Shown: positions 1 through 9,505, numbered from the stretch's first letter. The stretch: 64,000 nucleotides of DNA from Halococcus saccharolyticus DSM 5350 (GCF_000336915.1 NZ_AOMD01000030.1:328357-392356), one strand, 5' to 3'. The notes: generated from the sequence alone by a model not told the origin. Made by a program: numbers and translations.

Positions 1-1
1 G

Positions 2-20
2 AGATGTGTATAAGAGACAG
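2..20 (+). other. Tn5/Nextera mosaic-end adapter remnant
   Basis: These 19 bases are exactly the transposon mosaic end used in Nextera libraries (AGATGTGTATAAGAGACAG), and the G before it fits the read-2 adapter. Genuine rpoB1 sequence starts at base 21. This is untrimmed library sequence, not genomic DNA. Confidence 0.95.
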
Positions 21-1142
21 CTTCTGACCGTGCCGGCTCGCGAACTTGTCGCCGAGTTCGGGAATCCGTTGATCGCGAACCGAGACTTTCGAGAGTTTCG
101 AGCCGTCCTCGCCCTGCATCAGCGTCACGGTATCGACGACGCCCGACTCGCCCGAGCGCATCGTCACCGATGTTTCGCGGCGCTTCTGTGGTGAGAGGCC
201 ACCCATGTCGTCGGGCTCCTCCAGGAACCGTGGCGGCGAGGTCTTGCCGAGCAACACGGCGCTCTCGTCGACCGTGGTTTCGGGGTTTACGAGACCGTCC
301 TCGTCGAGGTGGGTGTACGCCTCCTCGCCGCGTGCACCGCGCACGTCGTCGTCGGGCATCTCGAAGCGATCCTCCTGACCGCCGGGATACCGTCGCTCCT
401 CGCCCTCGTACGTCCGGAAGAAGTGCGAGCGTGCGAGCGCGCGGTCGACCGACCCCTCGTTGAGCACGAGCGCGTCCTCGATGTTGAATCCCTCGTAGCT
501 CATCACGGCAACCACGAAGTTCTGGGCCGCGGGGCGGTCGTCGTACCCGATCTGTTCGGTGGTCTGGGTCTTGACCATCGAGAGCTGCGGGTAGTGCAGC
601 AGGTGCTGGCGGGTGTCCGGCCGGATCCGGTAGTTCGCGCTCGGCAGCCCGAGCGACTGTTTGATCATCCCCGCACCCATCGTGATCCGGGGCGAGGCGT
701 TGTGCTCGGGATAGGGAATCATCCCCGCACCGATCCCGAAGATGAGCTGCGGGTCGATTTCGAGGTGGGTGTGGTCCTTGGTGAGGTCGCCTTCGTCGAC
801 GCCCACGAGGATGTCCTCCTCCTCCTCGGCGTCGATGAATTCGATGTAGCCCCGATCGACGAGGTCTTCGAACTCGGTGTCGCCGTCGGTGAGCGTCTCG
901 ACTTCCTCCTCGGTGATGAGCGGTTCGCCCTCTTCGACCACGATGAGCGGTCGTCGCGCTCGGCCGGCGTCGGCGTTGATGATGACCTCGTTGGTGCGAC
1001 CCTTGACCGAGACGTTCACCGTCTCGGCCACGTCCCCGCGGCGTCGTGCCTCGCGGACCTGGTGGGCGAGCTGTTCGGGCTGGTCGTGCGTGCCGACCAG
1101 GCTGCCGTTGACGTAGACTTTCGCGTCGCGTGCCTGACTCAT
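21..1142 (-). CDS. rpoB1: DNA-directed RNA polymerase subunit B' (partial, 3' end missing)
   Basis: This is the C-terminal half of the archaeal beta-like subunit, which helps form the catalytic centre of RNA polymerase. The first 374 codons are present, starting [13 protein letters not shown] at 1142. The frame runs open to base 21, where it breaks into adapter sequence right after the conserved KFASRHGQK motif. The start lies 1 bp downstream of the rpoB2 stop, so the two are translationally coupled in an rpoH-rpoB2-rpoB1 operon; rpoA1 and rpoA2 would be expected to follow off the window. The split of B into B'' and B' is typical of haloarchaea and methanogens. Confidence 0.97.
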
Positions 1143-1143
1143 C

Positions 1144-2703
1144 TCAATCAGCGCTCGGGGTGACGCCCTCGATGCCGGGGATCCCCTCGACACCCATCGA
1201 CGCCAGCTCTCGTTTGAGTCCCTGTTCGTCCTCGATGTCCTGGGACAGCTCCATCGCCTGCGCGAAGTTCTTCACGAGGCCACAGTTCGGCCCCTCCGGC
1301 GTCTCGGAGGGACAGATCCGCCCCCACTGGGTGGCGTGGAGGTCCCGCGCCTCGAAGTGAGGCTGACTCCGCGAGAGCGGCGAGCGGAGCCGCCGGAGGT
1401 GCGAGAGCACGCCCATGTAGTCGGTCCGATCGACGAGCTGACTCACGCCCGAGCGTCCACCGACCCAATTCCCGGTTGCGATCGGGTGTTCGAGCCGCTC
1501 GGTTAGCACGTCAGACCGAACGACGGTGTTAACTGAGAGCTGCCGGTTGCGCATGTTCGCCCGCTCCAGCTGGTACTTCACGTCGCGTGCGAGCTTGTTG
1601 AGCGCCGTCCGGAACAGGTCGGTCATCAGGTCGCCCGACACCTTGAGGCGCTTGTTGGCGTAGTGGTCCTTGTCGTCGGATTCACGCCGCCCCAAGGCAA
1701 GCTCGAAGCACGCCTCGGCCATCCGGCAGAGGTAGAACGCCTTGTTGATCCGGGTCTCTTCGTCCGGAACGCCCTCCTCGTGGAGATGTGGCAGGAGATA
1801 CCGGTCGATGACGTAGTTCGCGCGCTTCAACTGGTAGTTCTTGCCCTGGCCCGACGCGACCCGCTCGCCGAGGTCCTCGATCGCGGCCTCCTCGGTCTGG
1901 ACCTCGGCCGCCTCGAGGTTTTCGAGCATGAACTTCACGATCTCGGGATCGTCGCTGACCCGGTGGACGATCTCCTCGTCGGATTCGAGCCCGAGCGCCC
2001 GGACGAGGGTCACGAAGTTGATGCTCCCCGACACCGAGGGGAAGCTGACTTCGAGCAGCCCCTCCCGGTTGCGCTCACAGAGCACCAGCGCCCGATACCC
2101 GCGGCGCTGGCTGAACGTCTTGGCGACCTGAATCTCGTCGCCGTACTTCGAGTCGTACTCCGCGAGGATCTTGTTCGGCGCGAGGTCCTCGCTGGTCATC
2201 AGGACGCGCTCGGAGCCATTCACGATGAAGTACCCACCCGGATCGGCGGGGTCCTCACCGAGTTCGATCAGCTCCTCGTCGGTCGCATCGGCGATGTTAC
2301 ACTTGTCCGAACCGACCATGATCGGGAGCCGCCCGATCTGGGTCTCGGCGGTGTCGACGACGCGCTCTTCTTCCTCTTCGCCACCCACGACGACCGCCAT
2401 CTCCATGAAGACGGGTGCGGCGTAGGTGATGTTTCGGAGGCGAGCTTCCTGGGGGTAGAGTCGTTCCTCGCTGCCGTCGGCCTCGCGGACGCGAGGTGTC
2501 ACGACCCGTACGTCGCCAAGCTCGACGTAGACTGGCTCCTCGCCCTCCTTGTCGCCGATGTCGGTGTCGATGGTCTCTTTCTCGTCGACCACCTGCTGCA
2601 TTCCGCGGCCGAGGAACGCGTTGAACGACCGGAAATGATGCTCTGCGAGCCGCTCCCGGGAGAAGTACTCCCGCGAGATCGAACGCCTGTCTTGCCTGTT
2701 CAT
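1144..2703 (-). CDS. rpoB2: DNA-directed RNA polymerase subunit B''
   Basis: This is the N-terminal half of the split beta-like subunit of archaeal RNA polymerase (519 aa, the usual length). It starts [19 protein letters not shown]. It holds the lobe/protrusion regions and, near residue 465, the highly conserved [14 protein letters not shown] fork-loop motif that borders the active centre. The start codon overlaps the rpoH stop (ATGA at 2700-2703), and the stop is 1 bp from the rpoB1 start. The subunit acts in the cytoplasmic transcription complex with B', A', A'' and H. There is no intein or other interruption. Confidence 0.98.
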   Translation of the reverse strand: MNRQDRRSISREYFSRERLAEHHFRSFNAFLGRGMQQVVDEKETIDTDIGDKEGEEPVYVELGDVRVVTPRVREADGSEERLYPQEARLRNITYAAPVFMEMAVVVGGEEEEERVVDTAETQIGRLPIMVGSDKCNIADATDEELIELGEDPADPGGYFIVNGSERVLMTSEDLAPNKILAEYDSKYGDEIQVAKTFSQRRGYRALVLCERNREGLLEVSFPSVSGSINFVTLVRALGLESDEEIVHRVSDDPEIVKFMLENLEAAEVQTEEAAIEDLGERVASGQGKNYQLKRANYVIDRYLLPHLHEEGVPDEETRINKAFYLCRMAEACFELALGRRESDDKDHYANKRLKVSGDLMTDLFRTALNKLARDVKYQLERANMRNRQLSVNTVVRSDVLTERLEHPIATGNWVGGRSGVSQLVDRTDYMGVLSHLRRLRSPLSRSQPHFEARDLHATQWGRICPSETPEGPNCGLVKNFAQAMELSQDIEDEQGLKRELASMGVEGIPGIEGVTPSAD

Positions 2704-2930
2704 TCTACCACGAGTCGGTATACGACCGCCTGGTCGGTCGTTCGGGAGTCCCGCACGATTCGGATCACGTCGCCCGCGGCGGCGTCGTCGGGGAGTGCCG
2801 GATCGGTTCGTTTGATCTTCGGAAGGTCGGTGCGCCTGATGTCGTACTCGTCGAGCACCTCGTCGATCTCGGAATCGTCCTCGACGATCGTGTGCTCGGG
2901 AACGAGTGTGTGCTGACCTACGTCCACCAT
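2700..2930 (-). CDS. rpoH: DNA-directed RNA polymerase subunit H
   Basis: This small archaeal subunit (76 aa) is related to the C-terminal domain of eukaryotic Rpb5. The start chosen is the ATG at 2930 ([16 protein letters not shown]). The frame stays open further upstream, but that extension is Arg/Ser-rich, non-acidic and overlaps the promoter. Family marks are VPEH near the start and the conserved tail [11 protein letters not shown]...[15 protein letters not shown]-like cttaag lies at about 2993-2998, about 65 bp upstream, so this is the likely head of the rpoH-rpoB2-rpoB1 operon. Confidence 0.96.
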   Translation of the reverse strand: MVDVGQHTLVPEHTIVEDDSEIDEVLDEYDIRRTDLPKIKRTDPALPDDAAAGDVIRIVRDSRTTDQAVVYRLVVE

Positions 2931-3150
2931 GTGTGTCTGGCCGGGGGAGAAGTGGCTATCACGAGATACTACAGGGCCTACGCCGTGGGGCGACTTAAGC
3001 GTTGTCAACGCCGCCAGCGTGGGCTGGCAAGCGCAGCTCGGACCCGCCCGTTCGGTTCGAGATCGTCGAATCGATCGTAGCTGCACCGACGGTCGGGGGG
3101 AACATAGCGTTTCGGGCTCTCTCGGAAAGTACTGGATCGGTTTGGAAACC

Positions 3151-3156
3151 CTTAAG
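3151..3156 (+). promoter_or_regulatory. TATA-like element of tRNA-Asp
   Basis: The core cttaag sits inside the palindrome cccttaaggg (3149-3158), about 35 bp upstream of the mature tRNA 5' end. This is a normal spacing for an archaeal box A with a short 5' leader. Position and sequence are the only evidence. Confidence 0.5.
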
Positions 3157-3187
3157 GGCGTCTCCGGATAACGAATGGATGTCGCTT

Positions 3188-3260
3188 GCCCGGGTGGTGT
3201 AGTGGCCCATCATACGACCCTGTCACGGTCGTGACGCGGGTTCAAATCCCGCCTCGGGCG
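3188..3260 (+). tRNA. tRNA-Asp (GTC)
   Basis: The cloverleaf is complete. Acceptor GCCCGGG pairs with CTCGGGC with one G-U, and G is the discriminator. The anticodon stem CGACC/GGTCG encloses loop CTGTCAC, with anticodon GTC at 3222-3224. The T-loop is TTCAAAT. No intron, and CCA is not encoded, as is usual in haloarchaea. Confidence 0.97.
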
Positions 3261-3518
3261 CTTTCTGCTGACGCCGATTCGTGAGCGTCGTTGATCGGTA
3301 ACGAACGATGGCACGGTAACGAGAGGTGCATCGATAGGTTATCCACTATGAATAGGCGTGTGATCCCTCTCGAAACGATCGAGCAGACAGCAACTACCGG
3401 AGGCGAACGGTGTCGTTCTCGTCGCTGATCCGAATCGTTGTGGATCAGCGGAATCGAAACGTCGATCGAACGTCAGCAGGAAGGGCCACCGACTGAAGCG
3501 CAGCGGGGACGCGGACGA

Positions 3519-5741
3519 TTAGTTGTCGAGCGATTCAGGCTGAGTGGTGATCGAGACCGAGTCCTCGACCGAGGCCTGAAGCAGCCGGCCGGTGTAGTTG
3601 TAGACGTCGCGAGAGGAACCGACGCCACCTTCGACCGACTGGCCGTCGTCCGAGATTGGGTCGCCCGAGCTGTCTGCGTGTTCGAGTTCGCCGCTGACTT
3701 CGAGGGAGTAGTCCGTCGGGCCAGTGCTCTCCTTGCCGATCACCTTGATCGTCTGCGCGCTCGCATCGAGCTTGAGGATCGCACGGTCGTCGACTTCGAG
3801 TTCGACGATCTCACCCTCGTACTCGTAGCTGTCGCGCCACTCGTTGACGCCGCCCGAAGCGGTGTTCCCCGAGATGTTATCGTTGTCGTCCGCGGTTGCC
3901 CCGCCGGTTTTTGCCTTTTCGAGATCGCCGCTCGTCGCGAGCTCGTAGGGAATGCGGCCGCCGGACGTGTCAGTGTCCGTGACGACGAAGTTCGCGCTGT
4001 CGGACGGTTCGGGCACGTCCGATTCGTCGATGTTGCCGCTCAGTTCGTCGTCCGACCCGGCACCATCGGAGTTGCCCGACGAGGAATCGTCGGACGAGTC
4101 GCCCGAAGCCTCATCCGATGAGCTTTCCGAGGAGTCGCTATCCGACGAACCATCGTCACTGGATTCTTCGTCCGATGAACTGCTCGACGAATCCTCCGAG
4201 GAGCCGTCACTCGACGAGGAGTCCTCGGACGAACTGTCGGACGACGAATCACTCGAATCGTCGTTCGAGGACGAGTCGGACGAGGAATCCTCGCTCGAAG
4301 AGTCATCTGACGACCCGTCGGAGCCCGACGACGAGCTACCGGTGTAGTTCGACGAGCCGAGGCTCGGTGCGGGACAGGTCCCGCTCTCCTGGATGTTGCT
4401 GAGATTCACGTTGCCGCTCTTCACTCGAACCGCCTGTGCGCTCGCGTTGACGGTGGTGTTGGCCACTCGGCTGCCGTCACAGTTGTGGAGCGCGATACCG
4501 ACGCGACCGCCGCCGGTCTGCTGGATGCAGCTGTCCTCGATCGTGGTGTTCGGCCGATCTTCGATGAGAACGCCGACCGCACTGGAAGCGTTGCCCGTGA
4601 CGCTTACGTTTTGGAGCGTCCCGCCGACATCGCCGCCCGACCCGTTGGGCGACTTGCCGCGGATCGCGTACGCCTGATCCGGGTTGAACTCCACGCGGGT
4701 GTTCTTGATACTGAACGAGGGGTAGTTCCCGAAGATCTGGATCCCGCCGTCGGCGTTGACTTCGGGGCCGACGCGGACGTCACAGTTACGGACCTCCGCG
4801 CCCGAGCCGCCACGGTCGCTTTCGAGCCGGATCCCCGAACCGTTGAGCATGTCGCCCGGGTTCGGACTGTTGCTGTCGGAGAGGTCGGTCTCGATGGTGG
4901 CACCGTCGACGTAGCTGCCGGAGCTGCCGATTCGGACCTGTGAGAGGTCGTTGTTCTTGTAGGTGCCGCCTTCGATCTGGACGACGCCGGGTGTCCGGCT
5001 GGCGTACACACCGTTGTTCGAGAACCCTTCGACGTTGCAGTTACGAAGGGTGAGTGTCCCTTTGTGGTTGCTGCCGACCCAGATACCCGTCCGGGCGTAC
5101 GCACCCATCTTGCCAGCGTTGTTCGCGGTGAGGTTCGAAACGACGCCCTGGCCACCGGACGACCGGACGGCCGCGGCGAACGCGTCGGACGCGGAGTCGC
5201 TCGACGCCCGACCCTGACCGACGATCGAGAGACCGTGGACCTGGAGGTTGTCGTCCGGGGCACACTGTACCAACGGGGTTGCGCCGTTCTGGTCGACGGT
5301 AATGTTCTCGATCAGCAGCCCGTTGCCGTTGTTGATTGTCAGAAGTTTGTCGTCGAACCCGCCGGAGACGACGAACGTGACGTCGCCCTCGCCGACGATC
5401 CCGAAGTTGTCGTACCCGTTGAGCGCGTTCTTGCCGTTGAACTTGTAGGTACCAGACGGGAACTTGAGCAGCGTGTTGCTGCCCGCGGCCGACTGCAGCT
5501 TGCCGTCACACGCGCTGTTGCCGTTCGGATCACAGCCGGCGTCATCGACCATGTCGACGACGTTGTCGAAGCTGATTCCGTGACGCGACTCCGCTGCCCC
5601 CTCCCCAGCGAGCAGCGGTACCGACGCCACGGCCGCTCCGGCGGCCTTCAGATACGTACGGCGGTTCGTTCGAACGCCTTCGCCTGTGCTATCGCTATCG
5701 CCTCGTGCTCCGTTGCGCGGCATCACCTGTTCATTAGGCAT
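3519..5741 (-). CDS. Tat-exported right-handed beta-helix surface protein with Ser/Asp linker
   Basis: This is a roughly 740-aa exported protein. The N-terminus has a twin-arginine signal (NRRTYLKAAGAAVASVPLL). Residues of about 50-450 form a parallel beta-helix with repeated short Asn/Gly-rich turns (for example LTLRNCNVEGFSNNGVYA, IQIFGNYPSFSIKNTRVEF), the fold of pectate-lyase-like and phage-tail-spike proteins. A linker of more than 100 residues, almost only Ser, Asp and Glu, follows (about 4030-4330). The C-terminus carries two related beta-rich modules. No catalytic residues can be assigned, so polysaccharide binding or cleavage, or an adhesive role, are possible. The start at 5741 (MPNEQV) was preferred over an upstream TTG; the ATG at 5723, preceded by GGTG, is an alternative. 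Confidence 0.85.
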   Translation of the reverse strand: MPNEQVMPRNGARGDSDSTGEGVRTNRRTYLKAAGAAVASVPLLAGEGAAESRHGISFDNVVDMVDDAGCDPNGNSACDGKLQSAAGSNTLLKFPSGTYKFNGKNALNGYDNFGIVGEGDVTFVVSGGFDDKLLTINNGNGLLIENITVDQNGATPLVQCAPDDNLQVHGLSIVGQGRASSDSASDAFAAAVRSSGGQGVVSNLTANNAGKMGAYARTGIWVGSNHKGTLTLRNCNVEGFSNNGVYASRTPGVVQIEGGTYKNNDLSQVRIGSSGSYVDGATIETDLSDSNSPNPGDMLNGSGIRLESDRGGSGAEVRNCDVRVGPEVNADGGIQIFGNYPSFSIKNTRVEFNPDQAYAIRGKSPNGSGGDVGGTLQNVSVTGNASSAVGVLIEDRPNTTIEDSCIQQTGGGRVGIALHNCDGSRVANTTVNASAQAVRVKSGNVNLSNIQESGTCPAPSLGSSNYTGSSSSGSDGSSDDSSSEDSSSDSSSNDDSSDSSSDSSSEDSSSSDGSSEDSSSSSSDEESSDDGSSDSDSSESSSDEASGDSSDDSSSGNSDGAGSDDELSGNIDESDVPEPSDSANFVVTDTDTSGGRIPYELATSGDLEKAKTGGATADDNDNISGNTASGGVNEWRDSYEYEGEIVELEVDDRAILKLDASAQTIKVIGKESTGPTDYSLEVSGELEHADSSGDPISDDGQSVEGGVGSSRDVYNYTGRLLQASVEDSVSITTQPESLDN

Positions 5742-5832
5742 TCGTAAAATACCCGTTCTGGCCAATTACTTACGTTTACTATCGATTCGATCGTAGTTGC
5801 TGGCTGTTCACGTTCTAGGCTGGATAATTAGC

Positions 5833-5848
5833 TTCAATATCTATTGAA
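5833..5848. promoter_or_regulatory. Perfect inverted repeat upstream of the beta-helix gene
   Basis: TTCAATA-TC-TATTGAA is a perfect 7-bp-arm palindrome in an AT-rich intergenic stretch (about 5740-5860), about 92 bp upstream of the beta-helix start. It could be a regulator site for that gene or part of a terminator for the leftward methyltransferase genes that end at 6005. The sequence does not decide between these. Confidence 0.5.
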
Positions 5849-6004
5849 ATAATATTGCAGCCGGGGAACATCGCGCGAATGTGGGGTGTTTCCACGGTAC
5901 GGATGCTGTCAGGAATGATGGATTGGTTGATCGAAGGTACGAGGGTGAACCACGAGGGTGACTATCGCATTCGTGCGTCCGGATGGACGAGGCAGCAACG
6001 ACGA

Positions 6005-6730
6005 CTACTCCCAGTCGATCCAATCGTGTTCCCAGCCGGTGCGGCGCTGTGCGGTCCGTTCCGCCCGCTCGCGGTCCTCCCGATGGGTTCGGTTTCGCTC
6101 GACGGTATCCGACTGTTCGCCCTCGACGAGCAGCGGGGCGAACGATACCGGACCGAAGCGCTCCGTGGTTCCGCCCTCGACCGCGACGAGCGATTGATCG
6201 TGCGTGCCGACGGGGAGGACGAGACGACCATCGGCAGCGAGCTGGTCTTCGAGCGCGCGCGGCGGGCGGACGGCGGCGGCTTCGACCAGAATCCGGTCGA
6301 ACGGGGCGTACTCCGCTAGTCCGTGTGTGCCGTCGCGTCGATCGACGAGCACGCCGTCGTAGCCCGCACGCGCGAGATTGCGGCGGGCGTCGATCACGAG
6401 TCGGCGCGAGATATCGACCGCGTGGACGTTGTGCTCGCCCGCGATCGCCGCGCAGATCGCGGCGGTGTAGCCGACGCCAGCACCGACGACCAACACTCGA
6501 TCGCCTGACTCGGGTGCGAGCGCCTCGACGAGCCGTGCAGCGGTGCTCGGTGCGAGAACGCGCGTCCCCGCGTGTTCGAGCGTGTGGTCGGCGTACGCGG
6601 CCGCGTCGTCGACGAACTCGTGGCGGGGGACCGTCCGCATCGCGGCGCTCACCCGTTCGCTCTCGACGACGGCCTTGCTCTCGTGTTCGAGGCCCGCGAC
6701 CATGTCGTCGCGAAGCATCGCGGTATCCAT
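6005..6730 (-). CDS. Protein-L-isoaspartate methyltransferase-like protein (divergent paralogue)
   Basis: This 241-aa SAM-dependent methyltransferase is homologous to the next gene upstream. It keeps the VPRHEFV motif, a degenerate SAM motif I (VLVVGAGVGYTAAI in place of VLEIGTGCGYHAAV) and the C-terminal GRLVLPVG strand. The conserved substrate-loop motif QTISAP of true isoaspartyl methyltransferases is replaced by AGTRVLAPS, so repair activity is doubtful. The C-terminal 30 residues are unusually Arg/Glu-rich. The ATG at 6730 (MDTAMLRDDM) was chosen; the frame continues upstream only as low-quality sequence. It lies 136 bp downstream of the first paralogue, probably in one transcript. Confidence 0.85.
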   Translation of the reverse strand: MDTAMLRDDMVAGLEHESKAVVESERVSAAMRTVPRHEFVDDAAAYADHTLEHAGTRVLAPSTAARLVEALAPESGDRVLVVGAGVGYTAAICAAIAGEHNVHAVDISRRLVIDARRNLARAGYDGVLVDRRDGTHGLAEYAPFDRILVEAAAVRPPRALEDQLAADGRLVLPVGTHDQSLVAVEGGTTERFGPVSFAPLLVEGEQSDTVERNRTHREDRERAERTAQRRTGWEHDWIDWE

Positions 6731-6866
6731 GGCTAAAATTCCCCCTCGATCGTCTTGAACTGCGCGACAGTGCCGCCACACACGTCGACCGCGAGAACTG
6801 TCCGGCCACCGGACTGCCGACTCCCTCTCGACGCCGGGTCGACGATGAACCAACGCTCCGGGGCAC

Positions 6867-7553
6867 TCACTCCGACTGCATCGGGACGAACCGCACGCCA
6901 CCGTGGCGCTCGCGATCGAGCCCGCCGTCGGCCCGTTTGGTCGCGCGCACGAGCGTCTGTCGTCCCTGGCCGATGGGGGCGACGATCCGACCGCCGGGTT
7001 CGACCTGCTCGACGACGCGTTCGGGGAGGTCGGCCGCGGCGCAGGTGAGGTAGGCGGCGTCGTAAGGTGCGCCCTCAGGCCAGCCCGCGTGGCCGTCGCC
7101 GACCCGCACGTGGACGGGATATCCCAGCCTGTCGAGGCGTTCGCGGGCGGCCGCGGCGAGCGGTTCGTGGAACTCGACGCTGTAGACTTCGCCGACGTCG
7201 TCCCCGCCCTCGGTGTCGTCGTCTCTGGGCTCGGTGTCGTCGTTTCTGGCCCCGACCACCGCAGCCGTGACTGCGGCGTGGTAGCCACAGCCGGTACCGA
7301 TTTCGAGCACGCGATCGCCGAGTTCGAGCCCGAGCAGATCGGTCATCATCGCGACCATGTGGGGTGCGCTGATGGTCTGATCCTCGCCGATCGGGAGCGG
7401 CCGGTCGGCGTAGGCGCTCTCCTGGCGGCGTTCCGGAACGAACTCGTGGCGCGGCACGCGGAGGAGTGCCTCGCGAGTCGTCTCGCGCTCGATCCGGCCC
7501 TGTCGCTCCAGCCGATCGACCAGGCGCTCGCGCTGGACCGCCGGGTCGGTCAT
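6867..7553 (-). CDS. pcm: Protein-L-isoaspartate O-methyltransferase
   Basis: This enzyme repairs L-isoaspartyl residues in aged proteins by SAM-dependent methylation. The 228-aa protein has all family marks: VPRHEFVPE, the substrate loop PIGEDQTISAPHMVAMM, motif I VLEIGTGCGYHAAV, DGHAGWPEGAPYDAAYLTCAA and GGRIVAPIG. An acidic insert (about residues 105-120, NDDTEPRDDDTEGGDD) interrupts the Rossmann fold after motif I, as surface loops often do in halophiles. The start is 1 bp from the stop of the zinc-finger gene upstream, so the two are co-transcribed. Confidence 0.93.
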   Translation of the reverse strand: MTDPAVQRERLVDRLERQGRIERETTREALLRVPRHEFVPERRQESAYADRPLPIGEDQTISAPHMVAMMTDLLGLELGDRVLEIGTGCGYHAAVTAAVVGARNDDTEPRDDDTEGGDDVGEVYSVEFHEPLAAAARERLDRLGYPVHVRVGDGHAGWPEGAPYDAAYLTCAAADLPERVVEQVEPGGRIVAPIGQGRQTLVRATKRADGGLDRERHGGVRFVPMQSE

Positions 7554-7554
7554 C

Positions 7555-8202
7555 TCACCAGACCGACCACGCGCTCGAGGACTCGTCGTCGGCGTAGAGC
7601 CGATCGATGTCCTTCGCGAACGCCATGTCCTCCTCGTGATCGAGCCGATCGAAACCGTAGCCCGTTGCGTCCGCCCGGAGGTGAATCCCCTTCACTGTGA
7701 AGGTCTCGTCGGCGAGGTCCTCGCGCTCGCCGACCGTGAACTCGTAATCGCCAGGTACGCGAAGTTCGATGCTCCGGGTCTCGTCACGACCGTCTTGGGG
7801 ATTGAGCGTCACGTCGACGCCGACGTTCCCGACGACGCGGGTCCAGATCGTGTCGATGTCCTCGGCAGTGGCGCTCTCGGGGCGCTGGTCGTCACCGACT
7901 TCGAGGCTGGTGATCCTGACTGTGAGAAGGGCCTCGGGCGTGTCGAGGACGAACTCCTCGCCCTCGGCGAGCGACTCGCCCGCGGGAACGTCGGTCGCGG
8001 TCGCAAAGGACTCGCCGTCCTGGGAGACGATCACGTCGCACTCGACGGTCTCTGGTTCCTCGATTTTGGTCTTGTGGGTGTGGCTGCACTCGGTACACCG
8101 CACCGTAGTCTGACCGCCCGGTTTCAGCACTTCGTGAACGACCGGCTCCGCGGGCGAACACGACGGACAGGCGACCGCGACGCGCTCTGTAGCTTCGCTC
8201 AT
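7555..8202 (-). CDS. HVO_0476-type zinc finger protein
   Basis: This is a 215-aa haloarchaeal protein with two N-terminal CxxC pairs (CPSC near residue 12 and CTEC near residue 36) that would form a zinc ribbon. A roughly 150-aa beta-rich domain follows, which includes VTLNPQDGRDETRSIELRVPG and a conserved tail KGIHLRADATGYGFDRLDHE. It resembles the HVO_0476 family of Haloferax. Its biochemical function is unknown. In this window it heads the isoaspartyl methyltransferase operon, which would fit a role in protein quality control (inference). TTG/GTG alternatives were not needed: the ATG at 8202 gives MSEATERVAVACPSC. Confidence 0.8.
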   Translation of the reverse strand: MSEATERVAVACPSCSPAEPVVHEVLKPGGQTTVRCTECSHTHKTKIEEPETVECDVIVSQDGESFATATDVPAGESLAEGEEFVLDTPEALLTVRITSLEVGDDQRPESATAEDIDTIWTRVVGNVGVDVTLNPQDGRDETRSIELRVPGDYEFTVGEREDLADETFTVKGIHLRADATGYGFDRLDHEEDMAFAKDIDRLYADDESSSAWSVW

Positions 8203-8266
8203 GTCTACCGCTACTTCGTGAGTGTGTAAAAGCGTCCGGTGTGACTCGGGAGACAGTCGGCCCGTC

Positions 8267-9307
8267 TCAGTCGAGTTTCACCATGACCTTCACTGCCTCG
8301 CGCTCGTCCATCGCCCGATACCCCTCGGGGACGCCGTCGAGACCGACGGTCTTCGTGAAGATGGGTGACGGGTCAAGCGTACCCTGGAGAACGTCGGCCA
8401 TCAGCTCGTCGATGTAGGCACGAACGGGAGCGACGCCACCCTGAAGCGAGACGTTCTTGCCGAACATCGTGCCGAGGAAACCGGTGCTCTCGACGCCCAA
8501 CGGGACGCCGACGTAGCCGATCGTCCCGCCCGGGCGGGCGACCGCGGCGGCGGTCTCCATCGAGGACTCCGCGCCCACACATTCGAGCACGTGGTTCGCG
8601 CCGCCCGCTGTGAGTTCGCGTGCTTCCTCGATCGCGTCCTCGCCGCGGGCCGAGACGACCTCGGTCGCGCCGAACGATTCCGCGATGTCGAGGCGGTCTT
8701 CGTGGTGGCCCATCGCGACGATCCGCTCCGCCCCGAGACGCTGTGCGGCGAGTACGCCACAGAGCCCGACCGCGCCATCCCCGACGACCACGGCGGTGTC
8801 GCCAGCGCCGACACCCGCACTGACGGCGGCGTGGTGGCCGGTCCCCATCACGTCCGTGAGCGGGAGAAGGGCTTCGAGCGCGTCCTCGTCGTTCGCGTAC
8901 CGGTCGGGAACCCGGACGAGCGTCCCGTCGGCGTACGGCGCGCGGACTTTTTCACCCTGTGCGCCGCCACCGTCCTCACCCCACGACAGATCGCGGGCAC
9001 AGGACGTGTAGAGCCCTTTCCGGCAGAACTCACACTCGCCACAGGAGATCGAGAACGGTGCGAGCACCCGGTCGCCCGGCTCGACGTGACGGACGTCATC
9101 GCCGACCGCCTCGACGACTCCCATCGGTTCGTGGCCGATGGGTGAGCCTTCGGAAAGGTCGCGCTCGCCCCGATAAAACCAGAGGTCCGAGCCACAGATC
9201 GCCGTGTGGGTGATGCGGACGACGGCGTCCGTCGACGCCTCGATCTCGGGATCGGGAGTGGTCTCGATGCGAACGTCGCCGGGACCGCGAAAGATGGCTG
9301 CTTCCAT
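8267..9307 (-). CDS. Zinc-dependent alcohol dehydrogenase (MDR family)
   Basis: This 346-aa medium-chain dehydrogenase/reductase oxidises or reduces an alcohol/aldehyde pair with NAD(P). Catalytic-zinc ligands lie in ICGSDLWFY and GHEPMGVVE. The structural-zinc cysteines form CGECEFCRKGLYTSC. The Rossmann motif is VVGDGAVGLCGV. The C-terminal part resembles threonine/glucose dehydrogenases, but the substrate cannot be read from the sequence. The start at 9307 (MEAAIFRGPGDVRIE) matches the typical family N-terminus. The gene stands alone, leftward, with about 200 bp of spacer to the aminopeptidase gene. Confidence 0.9.
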   Translation of the reverse strand: MEAAIFRGPGDVRIETTPDPEIEASTDAVVRITHTAICGSDLWFYRGERDLSEGSPIGHEPMGVVEAVGDDVRHVEPGDRVLAPFSISCGECEFCRKGLYTSCARDLSWGEDGGGAQGEKVRAPYADGTLVRVPDRYANDEDALEALLPLTDVMGTGHHAAVSAGVGAGDTAVVVGDGAVGLCGVLAAQRLGAERIVAMGHHEDRLDIAESFGATEVVSARGEDAIEEARELTAGGANHVLECVGAESSMETAAAVARPGGTIGYVGVPLGVESTGFLGTMFGKNVSLQGGVAPVRAYIDELMADVLQGTLDPSPIFTKTVGLDGVPEGYRAMDEREAVKVMVKLD

Positions 9308-9505
9308 GATCGATGCATCGAACGGGGATGGCCAGCCCAAAGAACCCCCCAGCTACCGGCAACGCTGCCACCTCTTCGGCGTTTCCGTCCGCGTACTCTA
9401 CGAACCGTGACCCTCCGAGTGACGATTCCGGCAGCGCCATTCTCGCGCCGTCTCACGGTGTTACCGTCTTCTCGCGGGCCGCGCGAGACGGCTTCGCCGC
9501 TCGCA

